Shown: one piece after another, positions 1 through 7,092 of the stretch
How positions within the stretch are numbered: the stretch's first letter is position 1
How the letters are laid out: the number at the start of each line of letters is the position of its first letter
Assembly (NCBI RefSeq): GCF_020639365.1
Contig: NZ_JAINUL010000001.1
Coordinates: forward strand, 4,181,309-4,245,308
Origin: Streptomyces flavotricini
Lineage (GTDB): Bacteria; Actinomycetota; Actinomycetes; Streptomycetales; Streptomycetaceae
Direction: 5' to 3'
Length of the DNA: 64,000 bases
Notes under the pieces: model-generated
Databases searched by the model: none
What the model was told of the DNA's origin: nothing
Seen by the model: the letters and a program-made list of their open reading frames with translations, nothing else
Position numbers and translations under genes: made by a program

Positions 1-84
1 GCCGTTTCTGTTTCTCCCTCCCGGGAGTGGCTCGGTCGCCCGACGCGGCGGTCCCGACACCAGCCACGAACAGGGAGACAGGAC
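1..84 (+). promoter_or_regulatory. downstream part of the trpS leader
   Basis: No gene is visible here. A 10-bp palindrome (CTCCCGGGAG, 18-27) and a ribosome binding site AGGGAG (72-77) precede the trpS ATG. The inducible TrpRS1 gene of S. coelicolor is known to be controlled by ribosome-mediated attenuation in its leader. Any leader peptide would lie outside the window, so only the distal end can be seen, and the attenuation role is inference. Confidence 0.35.
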
Positions 85-1083
85 ATGACGAGGATCTTCA
101 GCGGGATCAAGCCGACCGGGCACCTGACGCTGGGGAACTACTTGGGGGCCCTCCGGCAGTGGGTCGCCGCCGACCAGCGGCCGGACGAGGCGCTGTTCTG
201 CGTCGTGGACCTCCACGCACTGACCGTCGAGCACGATCCCGCGCGGGTCCGCCGGCTCAGCAGGCAGGTGGCGACCCTGTTCCTCGCCTCGGGGCTGGAC
301 CCGGACAAATGCACCCTGTTCATGCAGAGCCACGTCGACGAGCACACCCGGCTCTCGTACCTGCTGGAGTGCACCGCCACCGACGGCGAGATGCGGCGGA
401 TGATCCAGTACAAGGAGAAGTCCGCACGGGCGCAGGCATCCGGGGAGGGCGTACGGCTGTCGTTGCTGACGTACCCCGTGCTGATGGCCGCCGACATCCT
501 GGCCTACGGGACCGAGGAGGTCCCCGTGGGTGAGGACCAGCGGCAGCACGTGGAGCTGGCCCGGGATCTGGCGGTGCGGTTCAACCAGCGGTACGGGCAG
601 ACGTTCACGGTGCCGAAGGCGACGCTGCCGGACGTGGCCGCGCGGGTCATGGACCTGCAGGAGCCGACGTCGAAGATGGGGAAGTCCGGCGGGCCGGGGC
701 CCGGCGTGGTGTTCATGCTGGACGAGCCCGGGGTGATCCGGAAGAAGGTCATGCGGGCCGTGACCGACAGCGGCGACGGCGGTGTCGTCTACGACCGGGA
801 GGCGCGGCCGGGGGTCGCGAACCTGCTGGACGTGCTGGCCGCCTGCACCGGCGGGGATCCGGCCGCCCTCGCCGAGGGGTACAGCGGGTACGGGGCGCTC
901 AAGCGGGACGTCGCCGACGCGGTGGTGGAGCTGCTGCGGCCGGTGCAGGAGCGGCATGCCGAGCTCGCGGCCGAACCGGCGGCGGTGGAGAAGGTGCTGC
1001 GGGTAGGGGCCGGGCGGGCCCGGGACCTGGCGCGGCCGATCGTGGACCGGGCGTACCGGGCCATCGGGCTGCTGGAGCCCTGA
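85..1083 (+). CDS. trpS: Tryptophanyl-tRNA synthetase, TrpRS1 (auxiliary) type
   Basis: Class I aminoacyl-tRNA synthetase that charges tRNA-Trp in the cytoplasm. At 332 residues it has normal bacterial TrpRS length. The HIGH-type motif reads TGHLTLGN near the N-terminus and the KMSKS loop reads SKMGKS around residue 197. The ATG at 85 follows AGGGAG by 7 bases. Streptomyces often carry two TrpRS genes; the one next to proC in S. coelicolor is the inducible, indolmycin-resistant TrpRS1, and this gene has the same neighbour. Resistance itself cannot be read from the sequence. It converges on proC, with a terminator hairpin between them. Confidence 0.93.
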   Translation: MTRIFSGIKPTGHLTLGNYLGALRQWVAADQRPDEALFCVVDLHALTVEHDPARVRRLSRQVATLFLASGLDPDKCTLFMQSHVDEHTRLSYLLECTATDGEMRRMIQYKEKSARAQASGEGVRLSLLTYPVLMAADILAYGTEEVPVGEDQRQHVELARDLAVRFNQRYGQTFTVPKATLPDVAARVMDLQEPTSKMGKSGGPGPGVVFMLDEPGVIRKKVMRAVTDSGDGGVVYDREARPGVANLLDVLAACTGGDPAALAEGYSGYGALKRDVADAVVELLRPVQERHAELAAEPAAVEKVLRVGAGRARDLARPIVDRAYRAIGLLEP

Positions 1084-1093
1084 CCCTCGCGGA

Positions 1094-1130
1094 GAGGTAC
1101 GGGCTCCCGCTCGCCGCGGGCCCGTACCTC
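1094..1130. terminator. bidirectional terminator hairpin between trpS and proC
   Basis: The 11-bp arms at 1094-1104 and 1120-1130 (GAGGTACGGGC and its complement) pair perfectly around a 15-base loop. The hairpin lies between the stop codons of two convergent genes. There is no T-tract, as is usual for Streptomyces. Confidence 0.7.
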
Positions 1131-1143
1131 CCTGCATGCCGTG

Positions 1144-1953
1144 TCAGCTGTTGCCGGAGGCGAGTTCGCGGCTGCGGTCGCGCGCCGCTTCGAGGGCCGC
1201 GATCAGGGCGGCGCGCACGCCGTGCCGTTCGAGCTCGACGATCGCGTTGATGGTGGTGCCGGCCGGGGAGGTGACGGCCTCGCGGAGCTTGACCGGGTGC
1301 TCGCCGCTGTCGCGGAGCATCACGGCGGCGCCGATGGCGGCCTGGACGATGAGGTCGTGCGCCTGGGAGCGGGGCAGCCCGAGGAGGATGCCGGCGTCGG
1401 TCATCGCCTCGACGAGGAAGTAGAAGTAGGCGGGGCCGGAGCCGGAGAGGGCGGTGGCGGCGTCCTGCTGCGACTCGGGGACGCGCAGGGTCTTGCCGAC
1501 GCCGCCGAAGATCTCCTCGGTGTGGGCGAGGTGTTCGGCGGTGGCGTGGCTGCCGGCCGAGATGACGGACATGGCCTCGTCGACGAGGGCGGGGGTGTTC
1601 GTCATGACGCGGACGACAGGGGTGCCGGAGGCGAGCCGCTCCTCGAAGAAGGAGGTGGGGATGCCCGCGGCGCCGCTGATGACCAGACGGTCGGCGGGGA
1701 CGTGCGGGGCGAGCTCCTCGAGGAGCTTGCCCATGTCCTGCGGCTTGACGGTGAGGATGAGGGTGTCGGCGCGCTTGGCGGCCTCCGCGTTGGAGACGGC
1801 CTCGACCCCGTAGCGGGAGCGGAGCTCCTCGGCGCGTTCGGGACGGCGGGCGGTGACGAGAAGCTTGGAGGCGGGCCAGCCGCCGCGGATCATTCCGCTG
1901 AGCAGGGCCTCGCCGATCTTGCCGGTACCGAGGACTGCGACTGTCTGGGTCAT
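1144..1953 (-). CDS. proC: Pyrroline-5-carboxylate reductase
   Basis: Catalyses the last step of proline synthesis, NAD(P)H-dependent reduction of 1-pyrroline-5-carboxylate. The 269-residue length is typical. The N-terminal Rossmann motif reads AVLGTGKIGEAL, and the conserved C-terminal signature region around ALSGSGPAYFYFLVEAM and VTSPAGTT is present. The ATG at 1953 is followed directly by the Rossmann strand, so the start is well placed. The gene stands alone on this strand: the next minus gene upstream ends about 120 bases away. A CACGCG-N5-CGCGTG inverted repeat (1982-1998) lies just upstream and may belong to the promoter. Confidence 0.96.
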   Translation of the reverse strand: MTQTVAVLGTGKIGEALLSGMIRGGWPASKLLVTARRPERAEELRSRYGVEAVSNAEAAKRADTLILTVKPQDMGKLLEELAPHVPADRLVISGAAGIPTSFFEERLASGTPVVRVMTNTPALVDEAMSVISAGSHATAEHLAHTEEIFGGVGKTLRVPESQQDAATALSGSGPAYFYFLVEAMTDAGILLGLPRSQAHDLIVQAAIGAAVMLRDSGEHPVKLREAVTSPAGTTINAIVELERHGVRAALIAALEAARDRSRELASGNS

Positions 1954-2074
1954 GCCCGATCCACCTCGCCGAACTTTTCCGCACGCGTTTCACGCGTGAT
2001 GCGTTTGCCTCCTCATCCTTTCACCCGTGGGACGAACGGCGAGGTGCTGTCCGCAGTGCGGTCAGACCTGCCGG

Positions 2075-2812
2075 TCAGGGCGTACGGCGGCGGAGGGTGG
2101 CCGCGCCGAGGGCGAGGACGAGCAGGGCGCAGGCGGCGACGATCACGGCGTCGCGGACGAAGTCGGCCGTCATGTCCGTGTGGGTGAGGACCTGGGTCAT
2201 GCCGTCGACGGCGTACGACATGGGCAGGACGTCCGAGAGGCCTTCGAGGACGGGGTGCATCGTGTCGCGCGCCGCGAACAGGCCGCACAGCAGGAGCTGC
2301 GGGAAGATCACGGCCGGCATGAACTGGACGGCCTGGAACTCGGACGCGGCGAAGGCGGAGACGAACAACCCGAGGGCGGTGCCGAGGAGCGCGTCGAGCA
2401 GGGCGACGAGCAGGAGCAGCCAGGGCGAGCCGACGGCGTCGAGGCCGAGGAGCCAGAGGGCGAGGCCGGTGGCGAGGAGGGACTGGACGACGGCGACGGC
2501 GCCGAAGGCGAGGGCGTAGCCGGCGATGAGGTCGCCCTTGCCCAGCGGCATCGCGAGGAGGCGTTCGAGGGTGCCGGAGGTGCGCTCGCGCAGGGTGGCG
2601 ATCGAGGTCACCAGGAACATCGTGATGAGCGGGAAGATCCCGAGCAGGGACGCGCCGATGCTGTCGAACGTGCGCGGGTTACCGTCGAAGACGAAGCGCA
2701 GCAGCGTCAGCATGAGTACGGGGACCAGCAGCATCAGCGCGATGGAGCGCGGGTCGTGACGCAGCTGGCGCAGGACGCGGGCGGCGGTGGCGGTGGTGCG
2801 GGCGGTGCTCAT
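2075..2812 (-). CDS. ABC-2 type exporter, permease subunit
   Basis: Membrane subunit of an ABC exporter. The protein has 245 residues with six hydrophobic stretches in the ABC-2 (NodJ/YhhJ-like) pattern, including TFLVTSIATLRE-type and QFMPAVIFPQLLLCG-type segments; the ERTSGTLERLLAMPLG motif on the cytoplasmic loop is typical of the family. The start at 2812 (MSTARTT) overlaps the stop of the upstream ATPase gene by 4 bases (ATGA), so the pair is translationally coupled. Substrate is unknown; small lipophilic drugs or lipids are common for this family. Confidence 0.88.
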   Translation of the reverse strand: MSTARTTATAARVLRQLRHDPRSIALMLLVPVLMLTLLRFVFDGNPRTFDSIGASLLGIFPLITMFLVTSIATLRERTSGTLERLLAMPLGKGDLIAGYALAFGAVAVVQSLLATGLALWLLGLDAVGSPWLLLLVALLDALLGTALGLFVSAFAASEFQAVQFMPAVIFPQLLLCGLFAARDTMHPVLEGLSDVLPMSYAVDGMTQVLTHTDMTADFVRDAVIVAACALLVLALGAATLRRRTP

Positions 2813-3621
2813 CGGGCGACCTCGGGCTTCGCTTCGGCGTTGGCCTCGTCGACGAGGCGCAGGAAGCCCTCCTCGACGGTGGCGGAGTGCGTACGGGTGC
2901 GCAGTGCGTCGGGGGTGTCCTGCGCGAGGATGCGGCCCTCGCGCATGAGGAGCAGGTCGTGGCAGCGCTCGGCCTCGTCCATGACGTGGGAGGAGACGAG
3001 GATCGTGGCACCGCGGGTGGCGGCGATGTCGTGGAAGAGGTTCCACAGGTCCCGGCGCAGGACGGGGTCGAGGCCGACGGTGGGCTCGTCGAGTACGAGG
3101 AGCTCGGGGGTGCCGAGGAGCGCGACGGCGAGGGAGACGCGGCTGCGCTGGCCGCCGGAGAGGTTTCCGGCGAGGGCGCCGGCGCGGCCGGTGAGGTCCA
3201 CGTCGGCGATGGCGCGGGTGACGGCGGCGCGGCGGCGGTCGGCGGCGGCGCGGCCGGGGGTGAGGACGGCGGCGAAGTACTCGAGGTTCTGGCGGACGGT
3301 GAGGTCGTCGTAGACCGAAGGGGCCTGCGTGACGTAGCCGATGCGGGAGCGGAGTTCGGGGTGGCCGGCGGGGCTGCCCAGGACTTCGAGGGTGCCGGTG
3401 ACGTGGGCCTGGGTGCCGACGATGGAGCGCATGAGGGTGGACTTGCCGCAGCCGGAGGGTCCGAGGAGGCCGGTGATGCGGCCGCGGGGGACGTCGAAGG
3501 CGATGGAGTCGATGACGGTGCGGGGGGTGCGGCCGGTGCCCCGGCGGACGGTGAGCCCTCGGGCGTGCACGGCGGCGGGCGAGGCGGGCTCGGTGGGAGC
3601 CGTCTGCGCATTATTCATCAT
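2809..3621 (-). CDS. ABC-2 type exporter, ATP-binding subunit
   Basis: ATPase that drives the permease encoded immediately downstream. It has 270 residues with Walker A (GPSGCGKST), Q-loop (YVTQAPS), signature LSGGQRSR and Walker B followed by the catalytic Glu (LLVLDEP). The first two codons are both ATG (3621 and 3618), so the exact start is uncertain by one codon. The start codon lies inside a near-perfect 28-bp palindrome, which suggests repressor control of this operon. No regulator gene is adjacent, which is unusual for drug-type exporters in Streptomyces. Confidence 0.92.
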   Translation of the reverse strand: MMNNAQTAPTEPASPAAVHARGLTVRRGTGRTPRTVIDSIAFDVPRGRITGLLGPSGCGKSTLMRSIVGTQAHVTGTLEVLGSPAGHPELRSRIGYVTQAPSVYDDLTVRQNLEYFAAVLTPGRAAADRRRAAVTRAIADVDLTGRAGALAGNLSGGQRSRVSLAVALLGTPELLVLDEPTVGLDPVLRRDLWNLFHDIAATRGATILVSSHVMDEAERCHDLLLMREGRILAQDTPDALRTRTHSATVEEGFLRLVDEANAEAKPEVAR

Positions 3622-3635
3622 GTGATGAATAATGC
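3608..3635. promoter_or_regulatory. 28-bp palindrome over the exporter start codon (probable operator)
   Basis: Arms GCATTATTCATCA (3608-3620) and TGATGAATAATGC (3623-3635) are perfect complements separated by two bases. The element is strongly AT-rich in a GC-rich chromosome. It covers the start codon and the stretch between ribosome binding site and start of the ABC exporter operon. It reads as a dimeric repressor site; which protein binds is unknown. Confidence 0.75.
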
Positions 3636-3678
3636 TCCTGGCTGTGCCGGGGCGTCAACAGGCGGGGCTCGGGCTTCT

Positions 3679-4224
3679 CTACTTCTTGCGCTTGGGGCGG
3701 CGCGCGGCCGGGTTGCCCGTACGGGCGCTGCGGCGGCGGGCGAACTCGGCGGTGGCGCGCTCGTACTCGGCGCGGCGCAGCTTCTCGCCGGGGGCCTCGA
3801 AGAAGCAGCGCAGGAAGTACGCGATGAGGGAGCCGATGAAACCGATCGCCTTCAGGCCCTTGAGGGCGGCCTCGTCGGAGGACGGGGCGGGACGGCGGCT
3901 GAAGGAGTCCCAGGTCTTCACGAAGGCGATGGCGCTGGCGATCGCGAAGAGGACGACGACGGAGATGCTGAGGAAGGGGCCGACGTTGCCGATCTCCAGC
4001 CCCTCGTAGGAGAGGCGGAGCAGGACGGCCGCAGCGATGGCCGTGATGAGCGAGCCGGCGCCGACGGCGACGCGGCGCAGGGCGTAGCCGCCGTCGTGGT
4101 TCACCCAGGTGGTCTCGAAGAACCGGATCGGCTCGGGCTCGGGACCGGCGGCGGCCGCAGGGGCTGCGGGGGCCTGCGCGGCCGGGTCGGCGGGGGTCTG
4201 GTCTCGCTGGTCGTCGTCGCTCAC
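3679..4224 (-). CDS. Conserved membrane protein of unknown function
   Basis: 181 residues from a GTG at 4224; longer readings upstream run through low-complexity sequence and were not used. The first 35 residues are Pro/Ala-rich and acidic. Two clear hydrophobic segments follow (GAGSLITAIAAAVLLRL and FLSISVVVLFAIASAIAFV) and a third, weaker one lies near GLKAIGFIGSLIAYF. The C-terminus is very basic, ending in RRPKRKK, consistent with a cytoplasmic tail. I do not recognise a family and no function can be given. It is monocistronic, downstream of the SH3-domain gene on the same strand. Confidence 0.75.
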   Translation of the reverse strand: MSDDDQRDQTPADPAAQAPAAPAAAAGPEPEPIRFFETTWVNHDGGYALRRVAVGAGSLITAIAAAVLLRLSYEGLEIGNVGPFLSISVVVLFAIASAIAFVKTWDSFSRRPAPSSDEAALKGLKAIGFIGSLIAYFLRCFFEAPGEKLRRAEYERATAEFARRRSARTGNPAARRPKRKK

Positions 4225-4325
4225 ACCGGCGATTATCCCCCTCCGCGCCGACCCGGCCGGGGGTGTCTCACGTGGCAGACGGGCGGCCCGCCCGCCCCGA
4301 TCCGCCGGACACGCCCCGGGGGGTG

Positions 4326-4628
4326 TCAGCCGCAGCGGTTGGCGACGTAGCCGTCGGCGCCGGTCTTCACGTACGCGTCGGAGACGAAGCGGCCGTTGCC
4401 GATGCAGTCCCAGATGTCCGACGTGCCGTACGGACCCGAGACGGTCGTGCCGTCGCACTGGCAGCGGATCGTGACGGTCGCGCCGTACGGCAGGGTGTCG
4501 ATGACCGAGTAGTTCGTCCCCGGACCGCTGCGGACGTTCACCCGGTAGCCCGGAGCGACCGGAAACGTCTGGAATCCCGAGCCGGCGGCGAGGCTCTGGA
4601 CTTGGCTGGAATCGTTCTCCACGGACAT
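4326..4628 (-). CDS. Small SH3b-domain protein
   Basis: 100 residues from an ATG at 4628, with GGAGA close upstream. The body matches a bacterial SH3 (SH3b) fold: YRVNVRSGPGTNYSVIDTLPYGATVTI is the usual strand-turn-strand core, interrupted here only for citation as VNVRSGPGTNYSVI. Four cysteines (RCQC, WDC and the penultimate-region RC) could form two disulfides, as in secreted SH3b proteins. Yet no signal peptide is visible in either this start or the upstream alternative, so localisation is unclear. SH3b domains usually bind peptidoglycan peptides. It is divergent from the kinase gene. Confidence 0.8.
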   Translation of the reverse strand: MSVENDSSQVQSLAAGSGFQTFPVAPGYRVNVRSGPGTNYSVIDTLPYGATVTIRCQCDGTTVSGPYGTSDIWDCIGNGRFVSDAYVKTGADGYVANRCG

Positions 4629-4736
4629 GTGAAATCTCCCCCCACGGGTGTTGCCGAGCGCAACTCGCGCAGGGTAGCAGGACCCTTGGAGATTCGTACG
4701 GCCCATCGACTAGGCTCCGGCGGGGGTGGTTGAGCG

Positions 4737-6920
4737 GTGCATTCGCTGCGCGCGGACTACGTGGGCTTTCCGGAGTACGCCGGCCAGTACCGGCTGGAAT
4801 CGGTGCTCGGTTCCGGCGGGATGGGCGTCGTCCATCTGGCCACCTCCGGTTCGGGGCTGAAACTCGCCGTCAAGATCGTGCATGCCGAGCATGCGGTCGA
4901 TCCGGAGTTCCGGGCCCGCTTCCGGCAGGAGGTCGCCGCCGCGCGGCGGGTCAGCGGGGCGTTCACCGCGCCCGTCGTGGACGCCGATCCGGATGCCGAA
5001 CGGCCGTGGATGGCCACCCTGTTCATCGACGCCCCGACGCTGGCCGAGCGCGTACGGGAACGGGTGCTGGACCCCGCCGAGCTGGCCCGGCTCGCCGCGG
5101 GGCTGGCGGAGGCGCTGCGGGACATCCACCGGGCGGGGGTCGTCCACCGGGACCTGAAGCCCAGCAACGTACTGATGGCCCCGGACGGGGTCCGGGTCAT
5201 CGACTTCGGCATCTCGCGGCCGGCGGACAGCGATCTGCGGACCGAGACGGGGAAGCTGATCGGGACGCCGCCGTACATGGCGCCGGAGCAGTTCCAGCGG
5301 CCGCGGGAGGTGGGGTCGGCCGCGGACGTTTTCGCGCTGGGAGCCGTACTCGTCCACGCGGCGACCGGGCACGGGCCGTTCGACTCCGACAGTCACTACC
5401 TGGTGGCGTACCAGGTCGTGCATGCCGAGCCCGACCTGAGCGGGTTGCCGGAGCAGCTCGTACCGCTCGTGGCGCGGTGCCTGGCCAAGGAGCCGGCGGA
5501 CCGGCCCACCGCGGCGCAGCTGATCGCGGAGATGCGGGCCGTGGCGTACCCGACCTCCGAGGACACCCAGGTGTTCGTGCCGCAGCCGCGGCAGCCGGCC
5601 GAGGCGGGATCCACTGCCGCGGCGGGACCGTCTGCCGCGGCGGGACCCGCTGCCGAGGCGACGCACCGGCGGGAGCGGATCGCGGTCACGGCCGGGGCCG
5701 GGCACCCCGGCCGGCGGCGGCGCGGGGCGCGGGCTGCTGCGGCGGCGGTCGGGCTGCTGCTGGCGGGCGGGGCCGTGGGCGGGTACCTGCACTTCGGGGC
5801 GGGGGCCGGTCCGCCGGAGCAGCCCGGAGCGAAGGCGGATCCGGCGGCGGCCGCGGCTCCGGGGAAGCCGTTCGTACCCTGGGCGGTCCCCCTGGGCGAA
5901 GCGGGGGCGGGGGCCGGCGGCCGGACCGGCTCGTGCTCCTGGGGGGAGTCGGCGGCGCTGTACTGCGCGGGGCCGGGAGTGACGGTGGCCCGGCTCGACC
6001 CGGCGGACGGGTCGGTGGTGTGGTCGTTGAAGGCGGCCGCCCCGCGGGCGCGGACCGCGGCGGACGGTGCGCCGCTGCACGCGGGCGGGCTGGTGCTCGT
6101 GGCCGCGCCGGGCAGCGGGACGCTGCAGGCGCTGGATCCCGGTACGGGCGCCGAGCGCTGGCAGCGGAAACTGCCGGACGGTGCCCGGGCGGTGGCGGCG
6201 GGCGGGCAGGTGCTGCTCGTACCGCCGCACGGGAGCGTGACGGCGCTCGACGCGGCGAGCGGGGCCGTGCGGTGGACGAAGCAGATCGGCGGAGTGGGCT
6301 CCGTGTGGTGGGGCGGCGGCCCGGCGGTGTACGTGTCGACACCGGACGGCGCCGGCGGGAGCTCGCAGCTGGTGGAGGTGGATCCGGCGAGCGGGGCGGT
6401 GCGCTGGCAGCTGCGGACGGCGGGGCGGCTGCGGCCGGTCGGGGCCGCCCAGGGCGGGCTGTACCTGCTGGACGGAGACGCGGACGGCAAGACGGGCGCG
6501 GTGGTCCGGGTGGACACGGCGACGCAGGCGGTACGGCGGGTCCGGCTGTCGGCGCCCTTGTTCGACGCGGAGGCGGCGGTGGGCACGGACGGCGCGGTCT
6601 ACGCCGTCGGGGTCTCGGGCGCGCTGGTCGCGGTGGGCACGGAGCGGGAGCAGTGGCGGCTGGAGACCGGTCTGGCCGTGGCGTCCCGCCCGGTGGCGGC
6701 CGACGGCCGGATCCACCTCACGGCGCCGGACGGGCGGCTGCTGGCGGTCGACGCCGGGACCGGCCGGCTGGTGGGCCAGACCCGCCCCCGCCCGGGCGAC
6801 GGCCGCGCCGGGTTCACGGCCACCCTGCCACCCCCGGTCCCCGCCGCCGGCCGCGTCTACGCCACGTCCCCGGACGGCTCGGTCTTCGCGGTCAGCGCCG
6901 CCGACGCGGCGCGCTGGTGA
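4737..6920 (+). CDS. Membrane Ser/Thr protein kinase with extracellular PQQ-type beta-propeller
   Basis: 727 residues starting at a GTG (4737). Kinase domain about 18-272: glycine loop GSGGMGVV, catalytic lysine in AVKIV (about 46), HRDLKPSN (about 135-142), DFGIS (about 156) and APEQF. A Pro/Ala linker and basic stretch lead to one transmembrane helix at about 327-351. The outside half (about 378-727) shows repeated LxALDPGTGAERW and VTALDAASGAVRW units, the PQQ-like beta-propeller repeat. This is the usual plan of Streptomyces PknB/AfsK-like sensors: an external propeller senses a ligand and the kinase signals inside. Ligand and targets are unknown. It converges on ilvD. Confidence 0.93.
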   Translation: MHSLRADYVGFPEYAGQYRLESVLGSGGMGVVHLATSGSGLKLAVKIVHAEHAVDPEFRARFRQEVAAARRVSGAFTAPVVDADPDAERPWMATLFIDAPTLAERVRERVLDPAELARLAAGLAEALRDIHRAGVVHRDLKPSNVLMAPDGVRVIDFGISRPADSDLRTETGKLIGTPPYMAPEQFQRPREVGSAADVFALGAVLVHAATGHGPFDSDSHYLVAYQVVHAEPDLSGLPEQLVPLVARCLAKEPADRPTAAQLIAEMRAVAYPTSEDTQVFVPQPRQPAEAGSTAAAGPSAAAGPAAEATHRRERIAVTAGAGHPGRRRRGARAAAAAVGLLLAGGAVGGYLHFGAGAGPPEQPGAKADPAAAAAPGKPFVPWAVPLGEAGAGAGGRTGSCSWGESAALYCAGPGVTVARLDPADGSVVWSLKAAAPRARTAADGAPLHAGGLVLVAAPGSGTLQALDPGTGAERWQRKLPDGARAVAAGGQVLLVPPHGSVTALDAASGAVRWTKQIGGVGSVWWGGGPAVYVSTPDGAGGSSQLVEVDPASGAVRWQLRTAGRLRPVGAAQGGLYLLDGDADGKTGAVVRVDTATQAVRRVRLSAPLFDAEAAVGTDGAVYAVGVSGALVAVGTEREQWRLETGLAVASRPVAADGRIHLTAPDGRLLAVDAGTGRLVGQTRPRPGDGRAGFTATLPPPVPAAGRVYATSPDGSVFAVSAADAARW

Positions 6921-6989
6921 CGCCGTACGGCCGCCGGAGCCTCGCCGCCGGCCGGGCCGGCGGGGCCGGATCGAGCCGGCGGGACTGAA

Positions 6990-7029
6990 CCGCGGCGACC
7001 CCGCCGGAGTGTTCCGGCGGGGTCCGCGG
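6990..7029. terminator. bidirectional terminator between the kinase gene and ilvD
   Basis: A long hairpin: CCGCGG (6990-6995) with 7024-7029, and ACCCCGCCGGA (6998-7008) with 7013-7023, around a 4-base loop and a two-base bulge. It lies in the gap between two convergent genes. Confidence 0.8.
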
Positions 7030-7092
7030 TGGCTCCCGTACGGTGCGGGCCGCAGGGGCGGGGCCGGGGCCCGGCCCGAGGGGCGGCAGGGG

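Noticed and set aside
4710..6716. Long minus-strand reading frame (668 codons) opposite the kinase gene
   Set aside because: It mirrors the kinase in another frame, is extremely Arg/Pro-rich and has no domain. High GC content removes stop codons and makes such shadows common.
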